NCBI RefSeq assembly: GCF_009741445.1
Contig: NZ_CP046507.1
Coordinates: 2,852,001-2,916,000 of the forward strand
Source: Mycobacterium avium subsp. avium
GTDB lineage: Bacteria > Actinomycetota > Actinomycetes > Mycobacteriales > Mycobacteriaceae
Direction of reading: 5' to 3'
DNA: 64,000 nt
Of the stretch, positions 26,538 to 35,347 are shown one piece after another (positions within the stretch are counted from its first letter, which is position 1; every line of letters begins with the position of its first letter). The position numbers and the translations under genes are program-made. The notes beneath the pieces were generated by a model, which was not told the DNA's origin, searched no databases, and was given only the letters and a program-made list of their open reading frames with translations.

Positions 26538-27664
26538 CAGGCCTTCGCGGCTGCCGGGTCGGGCTCGCCGTCGGCGGTGTAACCGAAATCGGTCGGGGCG
26601 GGTTGGGGTCCCGGGTAGAACCGGTGCGCCCAACGGCGAAGCGCCGCATAGTCGTGCGCCTCTTCCGGCGCCAGATTCGGCTTCTCCAGGTACTTCATGT
26701 TCTCCCACGTGAAGAAGTCCTGCTTGATGACTTCCTTCTGAAGCGCCAGGAACCGGGCGGCACGTCCGGTGGGCACGTCACCGGTGTCGCCCGGTTCACG
26801 CACGGACGCCTGGGTGTAGAAGTAGTCGGTGTAGTCCTCGTCGACCGGCGTCTGACCGGTGACCTGGACGGTGGCCACCAGCTCGCTGGGGAAGCGCACC
26901 ACGCCCAGGCCCAGCGAGTAGTTGTCGTAGATGATCTTGGCGTCGACCGGCCCGTTCGGCGTCAGCCAGGTCTGCGCCCGGCCCCCGCCGAAATGCGCGT
27001 TGACCGTCGCGTGCAGGTGGTAGCCGGACACCTCGAACGACGCGGTGGTGGCCGGATTGGCCGCCTTGTGCACGTACTGGACGTGGTAGGGGTCGGCGGC
27101 GTTCTCGATGATCATCTGCGGGTGCACCTTGACCCGGTTGACCATCTGGGTGTGCGGATGCAGCGGGTAGTACTCGCCGGTTTCCAGCTCCGGCAGCACC
27201 GGCGGCTGCCAGTACGGGGCCCGGCCGTGCCGCTCGTGCCAGGCCAGCACGAAGCCGTACCACTCCATGCTCGGGTAGGTGCGGATGCGGACGTTGTTCT
27301 TGCAGCCGATCTTGCTGTAGGGAATCAGCGCGTTGCTGCCGTCGCCGCGCCACTGCCACCCGTGCCAGGGGCAGACGATGTTCTCGCCCTCCACGGTGCC
27401 GCCGACGCCGAGGTTGGCGCCCAAATGCTGACAGTAGGCGTCCATCACGTGCACCCGCCCCGACGCGGTGCGGAACAGCACCAACTCCTCGCCGAAGTAG
27501 TGCGCGCGCTTGACCTGGCCGGGGGCCAGGTCGGATCCGAACGCCACGATGAACCAGCCCGTCGGGAACCGGTAGGTCGACAATGCGATGCCGGCCTGCC
27601 CGAACTCCCGCTCCGAAGGATCCTCGGCCGAATCGGGGGCCGAATCCGAAACTGTACGCGCCAC
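26537..27664 (-). CDS. Rieske-type monooxygenase (KshA-like)
   Basis: This protein of about 375 residues has Rieske ligands Cys78, His80, Cys98 and His101 in AYCQHLGANLG and VCPWHGWQWRG. A catalytic iron site ENAADPYHVQYVH supplies two His, with an Asp later. The single-component layout with PTGWFIVAFGSDLAPGQVKR resembles 3-ketosteroid 9-alpha-hydroxylase KshA and related mycobacterial oxygenases. A steroid or terpenoid substrate is therefore suspected, not shown. I prefer GTG 27664, which has GGAG five bases upstream. TTG 27691 is an alternative. It is divergent from the P450 gene and overlaps the acyl-CoA synthetase start by one base. An electron-donating reductase is not in this window. 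Confidence 0.87.
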   Translation of the reverse strand: MARTVSDSAPDSAEDPSEREFGQAGIALSTYRFPTGWFIVAFGSDLAPGQVKRAHYFGEELVLFRTASGRVHVMDAYCQHLGANLGVGGTVEGENIVCPWHGWQWRGDGSNALIPYSKIGCKNNVRIRTYPSMEWYGFVLAWHERHGRAPYWQPPVLPELETGEYYPLHPHTQMVNRVKVHPQMIIENAADPYHVQYVHKAANPATTASFEVSGYHLHATVNAHFGGGRAQTWLTPNGPVDAKIIYDNYSLGLGVVRFPSELVATVQVTGQTPVDEDYTDYFYTQASVREPGDTGDVPTGRAARFLALQKEVIKQDFFTWENMKYLEKPNLAPEEAHDYAALRRWAHRFYPGPQPAPTDFGYTADGEPDPAAAKA

Positions 27665-27741
27665 TTGCACTCCGTATCCCGTCCGGACCAAAGGCTAGCC
27701 GGGCGCCGCCCGGCGCTCACCGCGGTTCGACGACCAGGTCT

Positions 27742-27757
27742 ATTTTTACTATTTTAA
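27742..27757. promoter_or_regulatory. AT-rich shared motif between Rieske and P450 genes
   Basis: ATTTTTACTATTTTAA lies in the divergent promoter region. The 11-mer ATTTTTACTAT recurs exactly at 34254-34264 and with one change at 62144-62154. TATTTT could be the -10 of the P450 gene on the + strand and TAAAAT that of the Rieske gene on the other strand. Confidence 0.5.
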
Positions 27758-27820
27758 GCATTGAACGTCAACGCGGCCACCGCCGCGTGCGGCGACGATC
27801 CGGCAGAACGGGGTTTGGCG

Positions 27821-29056
27821 ATGACGACGGCAGCGGTCGACCTTTCGGATTTCTCCTTGTGGTGCAACGGCTTTCCCGACGAGCTCTTCACCGAGCTGCG
27901 CCGCACCCGGCTGCTTTTTCACCACGACCTCACCCCGGGCGTGGCGGCGACCGTGCACCGGGATTTCTGGGTGGCGACCAAGCACCGGCACGCGGTCCGC
28001 CTGCACCGCGACACCGAGTCGTTCACCGCGGCCGACGGCCCGCTCATCCAGCCGGTCGCCATGTTCTCGTCGTCGCCGACGATCATCACCATGGACCCGC
28101 CGGAGCTGAACAAGCGCCGCAAGCTCATCTCGAACGCGTTCAATCCGCGGGCGATCGCCAAGCTGGAGGACGGCATCCGGGCGCGTGCGGCGCGGATGAT
28201 CGACAACCTGCTCGCCCACGGCGGCGGCGACTGGATCGAGGACGTCGCCGACGCGTTGCCGATGACGGTGATCGGCGACATCCTCGGCATCCCCGAGCGG
28301 GACCGACCGCGAATCTTCGACCTGTTCGACCGCATCCTCAAGGCGCTGGCACCCGATGCGCACCCGCGCGGCGGGGTGGAGCTCGAGCTGTTCGCCTCGG
28401 TCTTCGACTATGCAATGCAGCTGACCGCCGACAAGCGGCGCAACCCCACCGGCGACATCTGGAGCACGCTCGCGACCGCGGTGATCACCGGGGAAGACGG
28501 CGAGGAATTCCGGCTGCCCGCCAACGAACTCGAATTCTTCTTCTTCGTCCTGGCTTTCGCCGGAAGCGACACCACCAAGAACGCCCTGGCCATCGGGCTG
28601 CAGGCGTTTCTGGCCAACCCCGGGCAGGTCGAGCGCTATCGCGCCGACGAGGCGCTGAGGCCGACGGCCGTCGAGGAGGTGTTGCGCTGGGCGTCGCCGG
28701 TGGCGTACTGGACCCGCACCGCCAAGGTCGACGTCGAGATGGACGGCCAGCGCATCGCCAAGGGCGAACGGGTGGTCTCGATGCTGCGGTCGGCCAACCG
28801 CGACGAGGAGGTCTTCGACGCCCCGTTCACGTTCGACATCGGCCGTCAGCCCAACCCGCACGTGGCGTTCGGCGGCGGCGGGCCGCACCACTGCCTGGGC
28901 GCCATGCTCGCACGCGCCGAGCTGCGCGCGGTGTTCGACGAGCTATTGCTGCGCTGCGACGACATCGAGATCGGTCCGGCCAAGGCCGCCTATCCGAACC
29001 TGATCACCAACATGTCGATCTACGACGAGATGCCGATCTCGCTGCGGCGGCGATAG
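27821..29056 (+). CDS. cytochrome P450
   Basis: This 411-residue haem monooxygenase has the I-helix AGSDTT (residues 247-252), ExxR in EEVLRW (286-289) and the haem-ligand Cys358 in FGGGGPHHCLG. The length and motifs fit soluble mycobacterial P450s of the CYP125/CYP142/CYP124 type that oxidise sterol or branched lipid tails. The particular CYP family cannot be given from sequence memory. ATG 27821 follows AACGGGG. An upstream TTG at 27761 would add 20 poor residues and lies at the promoter motif. It ends one base before the convergent ferredoxin gene, a likely electron donor. It is divergent from the KshA-like oxygenase. Confidence 0.92.
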   Translation: MTTAAVDLSDFSLWCNGFPDELFTELRRTRLLFHHDLTPGVAATVHRDFWVATKHRHAVRLHRDTESFTAADGPLIQPVAMFSSSPTIITMDPPELNKRRKLISNAFNPRAIAKLEDGIRARAARMIDNLLAHGGGDWIEDVADALPMTVIGDILGIPERDRPRIFDLFDRILKALAPDAHPRGGVELELFASVFDYAMQLTADKRRNPTGDIWSTLATAVITGEDGEEFRLPANELEFFFFVLAFAGSDTTKNALAIGLQAFLANPGQVERYRADEALRPTAVEEVLRWASPVAYWTRTAKVDVEMDGQRIAKGERVVSMLRSANRDEEVFDAPFTFDIGRQPNPHVAFGGGGPHHCLGAMLARAELRAVFDELLLRCDDIEIGPAKAAYPNLITNMSIYDEMPISLRRR

Positions 29057-29057
29057 G

Positions 29058-29249
29058 TCAGTCGATCAGCCGCAACGCGGCCTTGGGACACTGGTCCACC
29101 GCGGCGCGCACGTCGATTTCCAGCCGCGGCGGCACCGGCACGTCGGCGATCTGCACCACGTCGGCGTCCCCCAACTCGAACACGTCGGGCGCGAGCGATT
29201 CGCAGAAGCCGTTGGCCTCACAAAGGTTTTCGTCGACCGTCACGCGCAT
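29058..29249 (-). CDS. small P450-type ferredoxin with a CxxNxxC cluster motif
   Basis: This 63-residue ferredoxin has only three Cys: Cys10 and Cys16 in CEANGFC, and Cys54 in QCPKAAL. Position 13, normally the fourth ligand Cys of [4Fe-4S] ferredoxins, is Asn. Mycobacterial P450-associated ferredoxins are known to vary at this position (CxxXxxC...CP), which alters cluster type and potential. It passes electrons from a reductase to the P450. GGAGGG precedes the ATG. It sits 19 bp downstream of the CaiB-like gene in one operon and tail to tail with the P450 gene. Confidence 0.9.
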   Translation of the reverse strand: MRVTVDENLCEANGFCESLAPDVFELGDADVVQIADVPVPPRLEIDVRAAVDQCPKAALRLID

Positions 29250-29268
29250 CAGCTACCCTCCACTTCTC

Positions 29269-31689
29269 TCAGAGGCCCTTGGGTCGGGTCCCGATCACCC
29301 CGCCGGCCGCGAGGTGGGTCAGTTCTTCGTCGGTCAGCCCGCACCGATCGCGCAGGATCTCTTCATTGTGCTCGCCCAGCTTCGGCGGGGGCCGCAGCAG
29401 CCACTTGTCCTGGCCGGTGAGCAGCGCGAAGGGCGGGCACGGATACAGGCCCACCCCGGTGCTGGGATGGTGCAGCGCTTCGAAGAACCCGCGCGCGAGC
29501 AGTTGCGGGTTGTCGGTGACCAGTGACGGCGACACCACCGGCGCGGCGGGAATGCCCGCGCCGGCCAGCAGATCCACCGTCGAGTCGAGGTCCTGCCGGC
29601 CGAACCACCGCGCCAGCCGGGCGTCGATGTCGTCGGCGCGTTGCCGGCGCCCGTCCACGGTGGCCAGATCCGGATCCGCACACCACGCGGGCCGATCCAT
29701 CACGTCCACCAGCGCCCGCCACTGCGCGTCGTCGCCGACGCTGACCGCGATCCAATCGTCTTTGCCCCGTTCGGCTCCGGCGCAGCGATAGATGTTCTGG
29801 ATCGCCGCGCCGTGCCCGCGGTTGCCCCGGCGGCTCAGCGTGACGCCGAAGACTTCGGCCTCGATGGCCTGGATCGCGGTGGCGTTGAGCACCGTTTCGA
29901 GCATCGGGAGCTCGACCAGTTGCCCGGTGCCGGTGCGTTCGGCGAAATTGAGCGCGGCCAGCACGGCGAACGCGGCGTGCACACCGGCCAGCGGGTCGCA
30001 CGCTCCGCGCGGCGTGACCGGCGGACCCTCGGGCAGCCCGGTGATCCAGGCCAGGCCGGCGACCTGTTCCATGGTGGGAGCGAACCCGACCCGGTTCCGC
30101 CAGGGGCCCTCGACGCCGAACGCGGGCATCCGGGCGAACACCAGCCGGGGGTTGATGTCGAGCAGCACGTCGGCGGTCAGCCCGAACTGGTCCATCACCC
30201 GCGGCGAGAAGTTCTCGATCACCACGTCGGCGTCGGCGACCAGCCGGGTGAACAAACCGCGGCCTTGCTCGGAGCCCAAATCCAGTGTGACCGAACGCTT
30301 GTTGGTGTTCATCGCGTGGAACACCCAGCCGTACTCCCACCAGTCGTCCACATCGGTGCGCATGCCACCGGAATACCGGATGCCGTCGGGGCGCTGGATC
30401 GATTCGATCTTGACCACGTCGGCGCCGAACGCGGCCAGCAGATGTGTTGCCGACGGCCCCGCCCAAAACGCGGTGAGGTCGACGATGCGCACCCCGGCCA
30501 GCGGCAGCGGCGGCAGCGTCGGGTCCGGGGCGGAACCGGAATCGTCTCGGCGCCAAGGTGTTTCACGGTCGGCCTCGCCGACGGCGGGGGTGTCCCCGAC
30601 GGGCGCGGGCGCACACGCCGACATCAGCCAGGGCGGGCGGGGCTGGTGGAAACCCGCGGGATTCTCGACGAACACGTCGCGCTCGCGCACGTATTCCAGA
30701 TCCCGGATGGTGGAACCGTTACCCAGCGCGGCGATCGGCAGCCGGAAAAGCTGCCCCAATTCCACGATTTCGGCGACGGTGCGTTCGGCCAACCAGGGAT
30801 GGATCAGTTCGCGGATCAGGTCGCGGTATTGCCACCGGCCGATCTGGAACCGCAACTGTTCGATCTCCTCCAATTGCGGGCATTCGACCATCGCGGCGAA
30901 GTCGAGCCACTGCTGACCGGTGACCATGGTGATCCCGACGTAGCCGTCCTTGGCGGGTTCGATCGACGGGACTTCGGTGGTGCGAAGGATCGGCGGGACG
31001 CGCAGCAACTGCGAATGCAGCCATTCGCTGCTCTGCATCGCGGTCAACGCCTCCAGCATGGACAGGTCGAGGTGTTCGCCGGGGCCGCCGCGCTCGACGC
31101 GGCGGCGCAGCGCCAGCACGCCGAACGCGGCGAACACACCGCCCATGTACTCGCCCAGATCGCCCCCGATGGCGATCGGCGGCCCGGCCGGGTCGCCGCG
31201 GAACCCCGGCGAGCCCGCCCACGCCTGCAGCGTGAACTCGGTGGCGGCCCGCTGCGCGAAGGGGCCGGTCCAGCCGAAGTCGGAGATGGTGACGACGATG
31301 GCGCGCGGCGACTGCCGCAGCAGTCGGGACGGGTCGATGCCCAGCGCCGCGGCCCGCGACGGGCCGGCGGTGACGACGATGACGTCGGCGCCGGCCAGTT
31401 CGGCGCGAAACCGCGCCGCGTCGTCGCCGCCGGAGCCGAACGTCACGCTGCGTTTGCCCGCGTTGAGGTAGCTGAAAAACGGCGCGTCGGCGCCGGGGGC
31501 GACGGGCGAACCGCTCGCCGAATACCGGCGCAGCCAATCCCCTTGCGGCGGTTCGATTTTGCGCACCTGCGCGCCGGCGTCGAGCAGCAGCTTGCCGCAG
31601 TAGCTGCCGGCTATCCGGTCGCTGATCTCGACGACACGCAAATCCCGTAGCGGTGTCGGCCGGCTGTCGGACCGCTCGCTCAAGTGCAC
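29269..31689 (-). CDS. tandem class III (CaiB/BaiF) CoA-transferase, two fused domains
   Basis: This 806-residue protein is built from two complete family III CoA-transferase domains (about 15-370 and 400-790). Each normally runs at about 400 residues. Domain 1 opens LRDLRVVEISDRIAGSYCGK and has a candidate catalytic Asp in GGDLGEYMGG. Domain 2 opens LAGVRIVDLTAFWAGP and has GACDPLAGVHAA in the corresponding place, with the family signature SVTLDLGSEQGR. These enzymes move CoA between carboxylic acids through an Asp-acyl anhydride. The fusion mimics the interlocked dimer. It starts at a GTG with GGAAGG upstream, in the same operon as the ferredoxin and divergent from the GntR regulator gene. 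Confidence 0.88.
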   Translation of the reverse strand: MHLSERSDSRPTPLRDLRVVEISDRIAGSYCGKLLLDAGAQVRKIEPPQGDWLRRYSASGSPVAPGADAPFFSYLNAGKRSVTFGSGGDDAARFRAELAGADVIVVTAGPSRAAALGIDPSRLLRQSPRAIVVTISDFGWTGPFAQRAATEFTLQAWAGSPGFRGDPAGPPIAIGGDLGEYMGGVFAAFGVLALRRRVERGGPGEHLDLSMLEALTAMQSSEWLHSQLLRVPPILRTTEVPSIEPAKDGYVGITMVTGQQWLDFAAMVECPQLEEIEQLRFQIGRWQYRDLIRELIHPWLAERTVAEIVELGQLFRLPIAALGNGSTIRDLEYVRERDVFVENPAGFHQPRPPWLMSACAPAPVGDTPAVGEADRETPWRRDDSGSAPDPTLPPLPLAGVRIVDLTAFWAGPSATHLLAAFGADVVKIESIQRPDGIRYSGGMRTDVDDWWEYGWVFHAMNTNKRSVTLDLGSEQGRGLFTRLVADADVVIENFSPRVMDQFGLTADVLLDINPRLVFARMPAFGVEGPWRNRVGFAPTMEQVAGLAWITGLPEGPPVTPRGACDPLAGVHAAFAVLAALNFAERTGTGQLVELPMLETVLNATAIQAIEAEVFGVTLSRRGNRGHGAAIQNIYRCAGAERGKDDWIAVSVGDDAQWRALVDVMDRPAWCADPDLATVDGRRQRADDIDARLARWFGRQDLDSTVDLLAGAGIPAAPVVSPSLVTDNPQLLARGFFEALHHPSTGVGLYPCPPFALLTGQDKWLLRPPPKLGEHNEEILRDRCGLTDEELTHLAAGGVIGTRPKGL

Positions 31690-31719
31690 CCGCCCTTCCG
31701 ATCGACGCGCGATCAGGGA

Positions 31720-31750
31720 AGCTATTTATATCATTACTGTTAAAATAGCT
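31720..31750. promoter_or_regulatory. palindromic operator candidate AGCTATTT-N15-AAATAGCT
   Basis: Perfect 8-bp arms AGCTATTT (31720-31727) and AAATAGCT (31743-31750) lie in the divergent region between the CoA-transferase and GntR genes. GCTATTTATA at 31721-31730 is identical to 62141-62150. Hexamers TATAAA and TAAAAT within it could be -10 elements for the two directions. Autoregulation by the adjacent GntR protein is plausible. Confidence 0.55.
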
Positions 31751-31784
31751 AAGCCAGCGAGTTGCTGTTCGTTTCGAGGATCGG

Positions 31785-32606
31785 ATGACCGCCTTGGGAA
31801 TTGGCCCCGACGCCCGGCGCCGGTTGTCGGCGCCGCGGATCGCCGAAATCGTAGCCGACGAGCTGCGCCGTCAGATCATCAGCGGCGAGCTGGCCGACGG
31901 CGATTTGTTGCCGCGCCAGGAGGTCCTGGTCGAGCAGTTCAACGTGAGCCTGGTGTCGCTGCGCGAGGCGTTGCGGATTTTGGAGACCGAGGGCCTGGTT
32001 TCGGTGCGACGGGGTAACCGCGGCGGCGCCGTCGTGCATGCCCCGGCGAAGACCAGCGCCGCCTACATGCTGGGCCTGCTGCTGCAGAGTGAATCCGTGG
32101 CGGTGGCCGACCTGGGCATGGCGCTGCAGGAACTGGAGCCCGCCTGCGCCGCGTTGGCCGCGCGGCGACCGGACCGGGCGGACACGCTGGTGCCCGAGCT
32201 GACGAAGATCAACGAGTCGATGGCCACCCACCTCGACGACGGCCGGCTGTTCACCGAAATCGGCCGCCAATTCCACGATCTCGTGGTCCGCGGCTGCGGA
32301 AACCACACCATCATCGCGGTGGTCGGCAGCCTGGAGACGCTGTGGACCAGTCACGAAAGGCAGTGGGCCGACGAGAGCTCCTCCCGCGGCACCTACCCCT
32401 CGCTCGCGCAGCGCCGCGCGGTGCTCAACACCCACGTCAAGCTGACCGAGACCATCGCCGAGGGCAACGTCGACCGCGCCCGCCGGATCGCCGGCCGGCA
32501 TCTGGCCGACACCCAGACCTACGTGCTCTCCGGTCAGCCCGATCAACGGATTCACGCGTTCTCCCCGCAGGCGCTGGCGCGGCCGCGGGACCTCCGGCGC
32601 TCCTGA
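31785..32606 (+). CDS. GntR-family regulator, FadR/FCD subclass
   Basis: This 273-residue protein has an N-terminal winged helix (IAEIVADELRRQIISGELAD, then EVLVEQFNVSLVSLREALRI and EGLVSVRRGNRGGAVV, residues 18-85). A helical FCD effector domain follows, with likely metal-ligand His in RQFHDLVVRGCGNH and LNTHVKLTETI plus a late H in AGRHLADTQ. FCD regulators sense acids or acyl-CoAs. GAGGA lies before the ATG at 31785. It is divergent from the CoA-transferase gene across a perfect palindrome and is the only regulator inside the catabolic island. It is followed closely by the SDR gene. Confidence 0.9.
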   Translation: MTALGIGPDARRRLSAPRIAEIVADELRRQIISGELADGDLLPRQEVLVEQFNVSLVSLREALRILETEGLVSVRRGNRGGAVVHAPAKTSAAYMLGLLLQSESVAVADLGMALQELEPACAALAARRPDRADTLVPELTKINESMATHLDDGRLFTEIGRQFHDLVVRGCGNHTIIAVVGSLETLWTSHERQWADESSSRGTYPSLAQRRAVLNTHVKLTETIAEGNVDRARRIAGRHLADTQTYVLSGQPDQRIHAFSPQALARPRDLRRS

Positions 32607-32625
32607 AGGGCGGCCTGCGATCCTC

Positions 32626-33342
32626 ATGCGAACCGCATTGGTCACCGGTGGCAGCGGCGGGATCGGTAAGGGGTGCGCTCGCAAGCTGGTCGAACGCGGC
32701 TACGACGTGTTGCTGTGCGCCCGCCGCGAAGCCCCGTTGCGCGCGGCGGCCGAGGAGATCGGTGCCCGCCACGTCGTGGCCGATGCCTCCGATCCGATCG
32801 GATTCCCCGCTGCCCTACGCACATTGGAGACGGTCGACCTCGTCGTCCACGCGGCGGGCGCGCTGGGCGGAACCTACGCGCGCAAGCAGACCTTCGAGCA
32901 GTGGCGGGCCATCATCTCGGCCAACCTGGATTCGTGCTTCGTGGTGACCTCGGCGGTGCTGCCCAAGATGAAAGCCGGCTCCCGGCTGGTGTTCATCTCA
33001 TCCTCGGCGGCGCACGAACCGATGCCGGCCCGCACCGCCTACTCCGCGTCGAAGGCCGGCATGAATGCGTTCGCGCGGGCGCTGGCGCTCGAGGTCGACC
33101 GCGACGGGATCAGCGTGCACCTCGTCACGCCGGGCCCGGTGGCCACCGAGATGCTGCAGGACGTGCCGTTCGAGATGTATGCGATCGCGGTGTCCGACGT
33201 CGCCGAGGCGGTCGTCTTTCTGGACACCGTCGACCCGTCGGTCGATCTGCCCGAGATCCGGTTGTCCGCCGTCCAGCGCGGCCCGTTCGCCCGCCCGCCG
33301 GTGGTGCCCACCGAGGCCCGCCGCCGCGCGCAACGGGGTTGA
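32626..33342 (+). CDS. short-chain dehydrogenase/reductase
   Basis: This 238-residue SDR has the nucleotide-binding TGGSGGIGKG (residues 7-16), the NLDS segment and a Ser-Tyr-Lys catalytic triad in FISSSAAHEPMPARTAYSAS, with Lys following at SKAG. It interconverts an alcohol and a ketone with NAD(P). It begins 20 bp after the GntR gene on the same strand, so the two are probably co-transcribed. It could act as a 3-hydroxyacyl-CoA or sterol dehydrogenase in the local pathway, but the substrate is not visible. It ends just before the convergent LLM gene. Confidence 0.9.
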   Translation: MRTALVTGGSGGIGKGCARKLVERGYDVLLCARREAPLRAAAEEIGARHVVADASDPIGFPAALRTLETVDLVVHAAGALGGTYARKQTFEQWRAIISANLDSCFVVTSAVLPKMKAGSRLVFISSSAAHEPMPARTAYSASKAGMNAFARALALEVDRDGISVHLVTPGPVATEMLQDVPFEMYAIAVSDVAEAVVFLDTVDPSVDLPEIRLSAVQRGPFARPPVVPTEARRRAQRG

Positions 33343-33345
33343 CGC

Positions 33346-34197
33346 TCACCGGGCCGGGAAGGCCGTGATCACCGATTCGCCGAACTCGCGCAGCGAATCC
33401 GGGGCGGCGAAGTCGGCGAACCACACGTAGAACCGCTCGACGCGTTGGGCGGCCAGGCCGCTGAAGTGCCCGATGAGTTCGTCGGCGTCCCCGCAGACCA
33501 AACCGGACCCCAAGTTGCCGAAGCGCCGGGTGCTCACCTCGCGCACCTTTTCGGGATCCTGGCCGGCACGGACGAAGCCCACCATCTGCTGAATGGACAG
33601 CCGGGCGCTGCCCGCGGCCGGCGCCAGCGCCGGCAACTTGTCGAGCTTGTTGGCCGGCAGATTCCACCAATCCGCATGAGTGCGAACAAGTTCCATCATC
33701 CGCGGGCCGCTTCCGCCCAGCACCAGCGGTATCGGATGCGAGCGTCGCGGGGCCTGCGCCTCGCCGCGCCCGTCGTCGCCCCAGTACCGCTTGATGAGTT
33801 CGAGGTGCCGCGCGAGCTGGGCCACCCTGGCCTTCGGATCCTGCTGGCCGACATCGAATCTGGCGAATTCGGCCGGCCAGGATCCGGCACCCAGGCCCAA
33901 CTCGAATCTTCCCTCCGACGCCTCGGACAGCGTGACCGCCTGTTTGGCCAGCACCGCGGGATGCCGGAACGCGTCGCACAGCACCAGGTGGCCGATCCGC
34001 AGCCGCTCGGTCTTGGCCGCCACCCAGGTGGCGATGCCCATTGCCTCCCAGATGTTTTCGTCCCGAAGTCCGGGCGCTTCCAGGTGATCGATGAAGGCGA
34101 TGCCGTCGAAACCACTGGCCTCGGCGCGGCGCGCCCGTTCCGCGATGTCGGCGGCCGACAACCGGACCTGGGGCAGGAACAGATACCACTCGACCAT
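33346..34197 (-). CDS. LLM-class F420-dependent oxidoreductase
   Basis: This 283-residue luciferase-like TIM-barrel protein contains EWYLFLPQVRLSAADIAERA, then ASGFDGIAFIDHLEAPG, LRIGHLVLCDAFRHPAVLAK, ELGLGAGSWPAEF and PIPLVLGGSGPRMMELVRTH. In actinobacteria this subgroup uses coenzyme F420 for hydride transfer. The ATG at 34197 has GAGG eight bases upstream. The GTG at 34206 would overlap that site and is less likely. It is divergent from the acyl-CoA dehydrogenase operon, sharing the AT-rich control region. The substrate is unknown. Confidence 0.87.
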   Translation of the reverse strand: MVEWYLFLPQVRLSAADIAERARRAEASGFDGIAFIDHLEAPGLRDENIWEAMGIATWVAAKTERLRIGHLVLCDAFRHPAVLAKQAVTLSEASEGRFELGLGAGSWPAEFARFDVGQQDPKARVAQLARHLELIKRYWGDDGRGEAQAPRRSHPIPLVLGGSGPRMMELVRTHADWWNLPANKLDKLPALAPAAGSARLSIQQMVGFVRAGQDPEKVREVSTRRFGNLGSGLVCGDADELIGHFSGLAAQRVERFYVWFADFAAPDSLREFGESVITAFPAR

Positions 34198-34253
34198 GCG
34201 CGCCACCTCAAGCGTGAGATTCGGTGCGATTGCACCCGCCCGGCTAGTTTATT

Positions 34254-34270
34254 ATTTTTACTATGTTAGA
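34254..34270. promoter_or_regulatory. AT-rich shared motif before the acyl-CoA dehydrogenase operon
   Basis: ATTTTTACTATGTTAGA lies seven bases before the operon's first ATG and in the region shared with the LLM gene. Its first 11 bases equal the motif at 27742. TATGTT could be the -10 element, which would place transcription start almost at the ATG although GAGG is also present. Confidence 0.5.
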
Positions 34271-34276
34271 GGTCTT

Positions 34277-35347
34277 ATGGATGTCGGACTGAACTCGGAG
34301 CAGTTGTCGCTGCGCGACGCCGTGCGCGACATATTACGGACGGAATGTCCGCCCGATGCCGCCCGGCAAGCGATCACCGATCCGGAGCGTTGGCGCGCCC
34401 TGTGGAAGACGGTCGTCGACCTGGGCTGGACTGAGCTGGCCGCCGCGAACGCCGGCGACTACGGACCGATGGAACTGGTCGTGGTTCTCGAGGAGTGTGG
34501 TGCCGCCATCGCGCCGATCCCGTTGTTGTGCAGCGTCGGTCTGGCCGCCGGGCTGTTGCGCGGCAGCGGCCTCGACGGGGTCCTGGCCGACATCGCCGGC
34601 GGCGCCGTCGCCACCGTGGCCGTCCACGCCGAAAAGTCCCGGCTGCCCGGGGTGCCGATGACGCTGCGGCAGGGGCGGCTGCGCGGTCGCGCGGTCGCGG
34701 TGCCCAACCTGGCGCGCGCGGAGCTTCTCGTCACGCTGGCCCGAACCGACGACGGCGGCACGGTGGCCGCGGTCGCCCGGTGCGGCGACGGGGTCACCGC
34801 GCTGCCCGCGGCCGAGTGCACCGATCCCGCCCAGCCGTTGGCCGGGGTGGAGATCGACGCCGAGCCGGTCGCGGTGGCGCCGGTCGACCTCGAGTCGGCG
34901 CTGCCGGCGCCGTGGGTGGCGTGCGCCGCCGACCTGGTGGGGGTGGCCGGCGCGGCGCTGCGCCGCTCCGTCGAGCACGCCAAGACGCGCCGCCAATTCG
35001 GCAAGCCGATCGGCGCGTTCCAGGGCGTCAAACATGCGCTGGCCGACAACTACGTCAGCGTGGAACGCGCCCGCAGCCTCACCTACGCCGCGGCGGCCCG
35101 GCTCGCCGATCCCGGCACGGCGCCCGGCGATGCGTGGACCGCGGCGGCCCTGGCCAAGGCGGCGGCCGGTGAGGCGGCCACCGGTTGCGCGCGCACCGCG
35201 GTCCAGGTGCACGGCGCGCTCGGGCAGACCTGGGAGCACGACGCGCATCTCTATGTCCGGCACGCCTGGCAGACCGCCGCCCTGCTGGGCGACAGCCGCG
35301 CGCTCTACCACGAGGTGGGCCGCCGGTTCTGCGGAGGCGCGGCGTGA
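34277..35347 (+). CDS. acyl-CoA dehydrogenase, small (beta-type) subunit
   Basis: This 356-residue FAD-dependent dehydrogenase is of the FadE family. The N-terminal helical domain (LNSEQLSLRDAVRDILRTEC) is present and the middle beta domain is short. The C-terminal domain has TRRQFGKPIGAFQGVKHALA and QVHGALGQTWEHDAHLYVRH. ATG 34277 has GAGG just upstream; the open frame before it is the opposite-strand gene. Its stop overlaps the next start (GTGA). In mycobacteria such back-to-back FadE genes encode alpha2beta2 heterotetramers that act on CoA esters of steroid side chains. The pairing with the next gene is inferred from that pattern. Confidence 0.88.
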   Translation: MDVGLNSEQLSLRDAVRDILRTECPPDAARQAITDPERWRALWKTVVDLGWTELAAANAGDYGPMELVVVLEECGAAIAPIPLLCSVGLAAGLLRGSGLDGVLADIAGGAVATVAVHAEKSRLPGVPMTLRQGRLRGRAVAVPNLARAELLVTLARTDDGGTVAAVARCGDGVTALPAAECTDPAQPLAGVEIDAEPVAVAPVDLESALPAPWVACAADLVGVAGAALRRSVEHAKTRRQFGKPIGAFQGVKHALADNYVSVERARSLTYAAAARLADPGTAPGDAWTAAALAKAAAGEAATGCARTAVQVHGALGQTWEHDAHLYVRHAWQTAALLGDSRALYHEVGRRFCGGAA

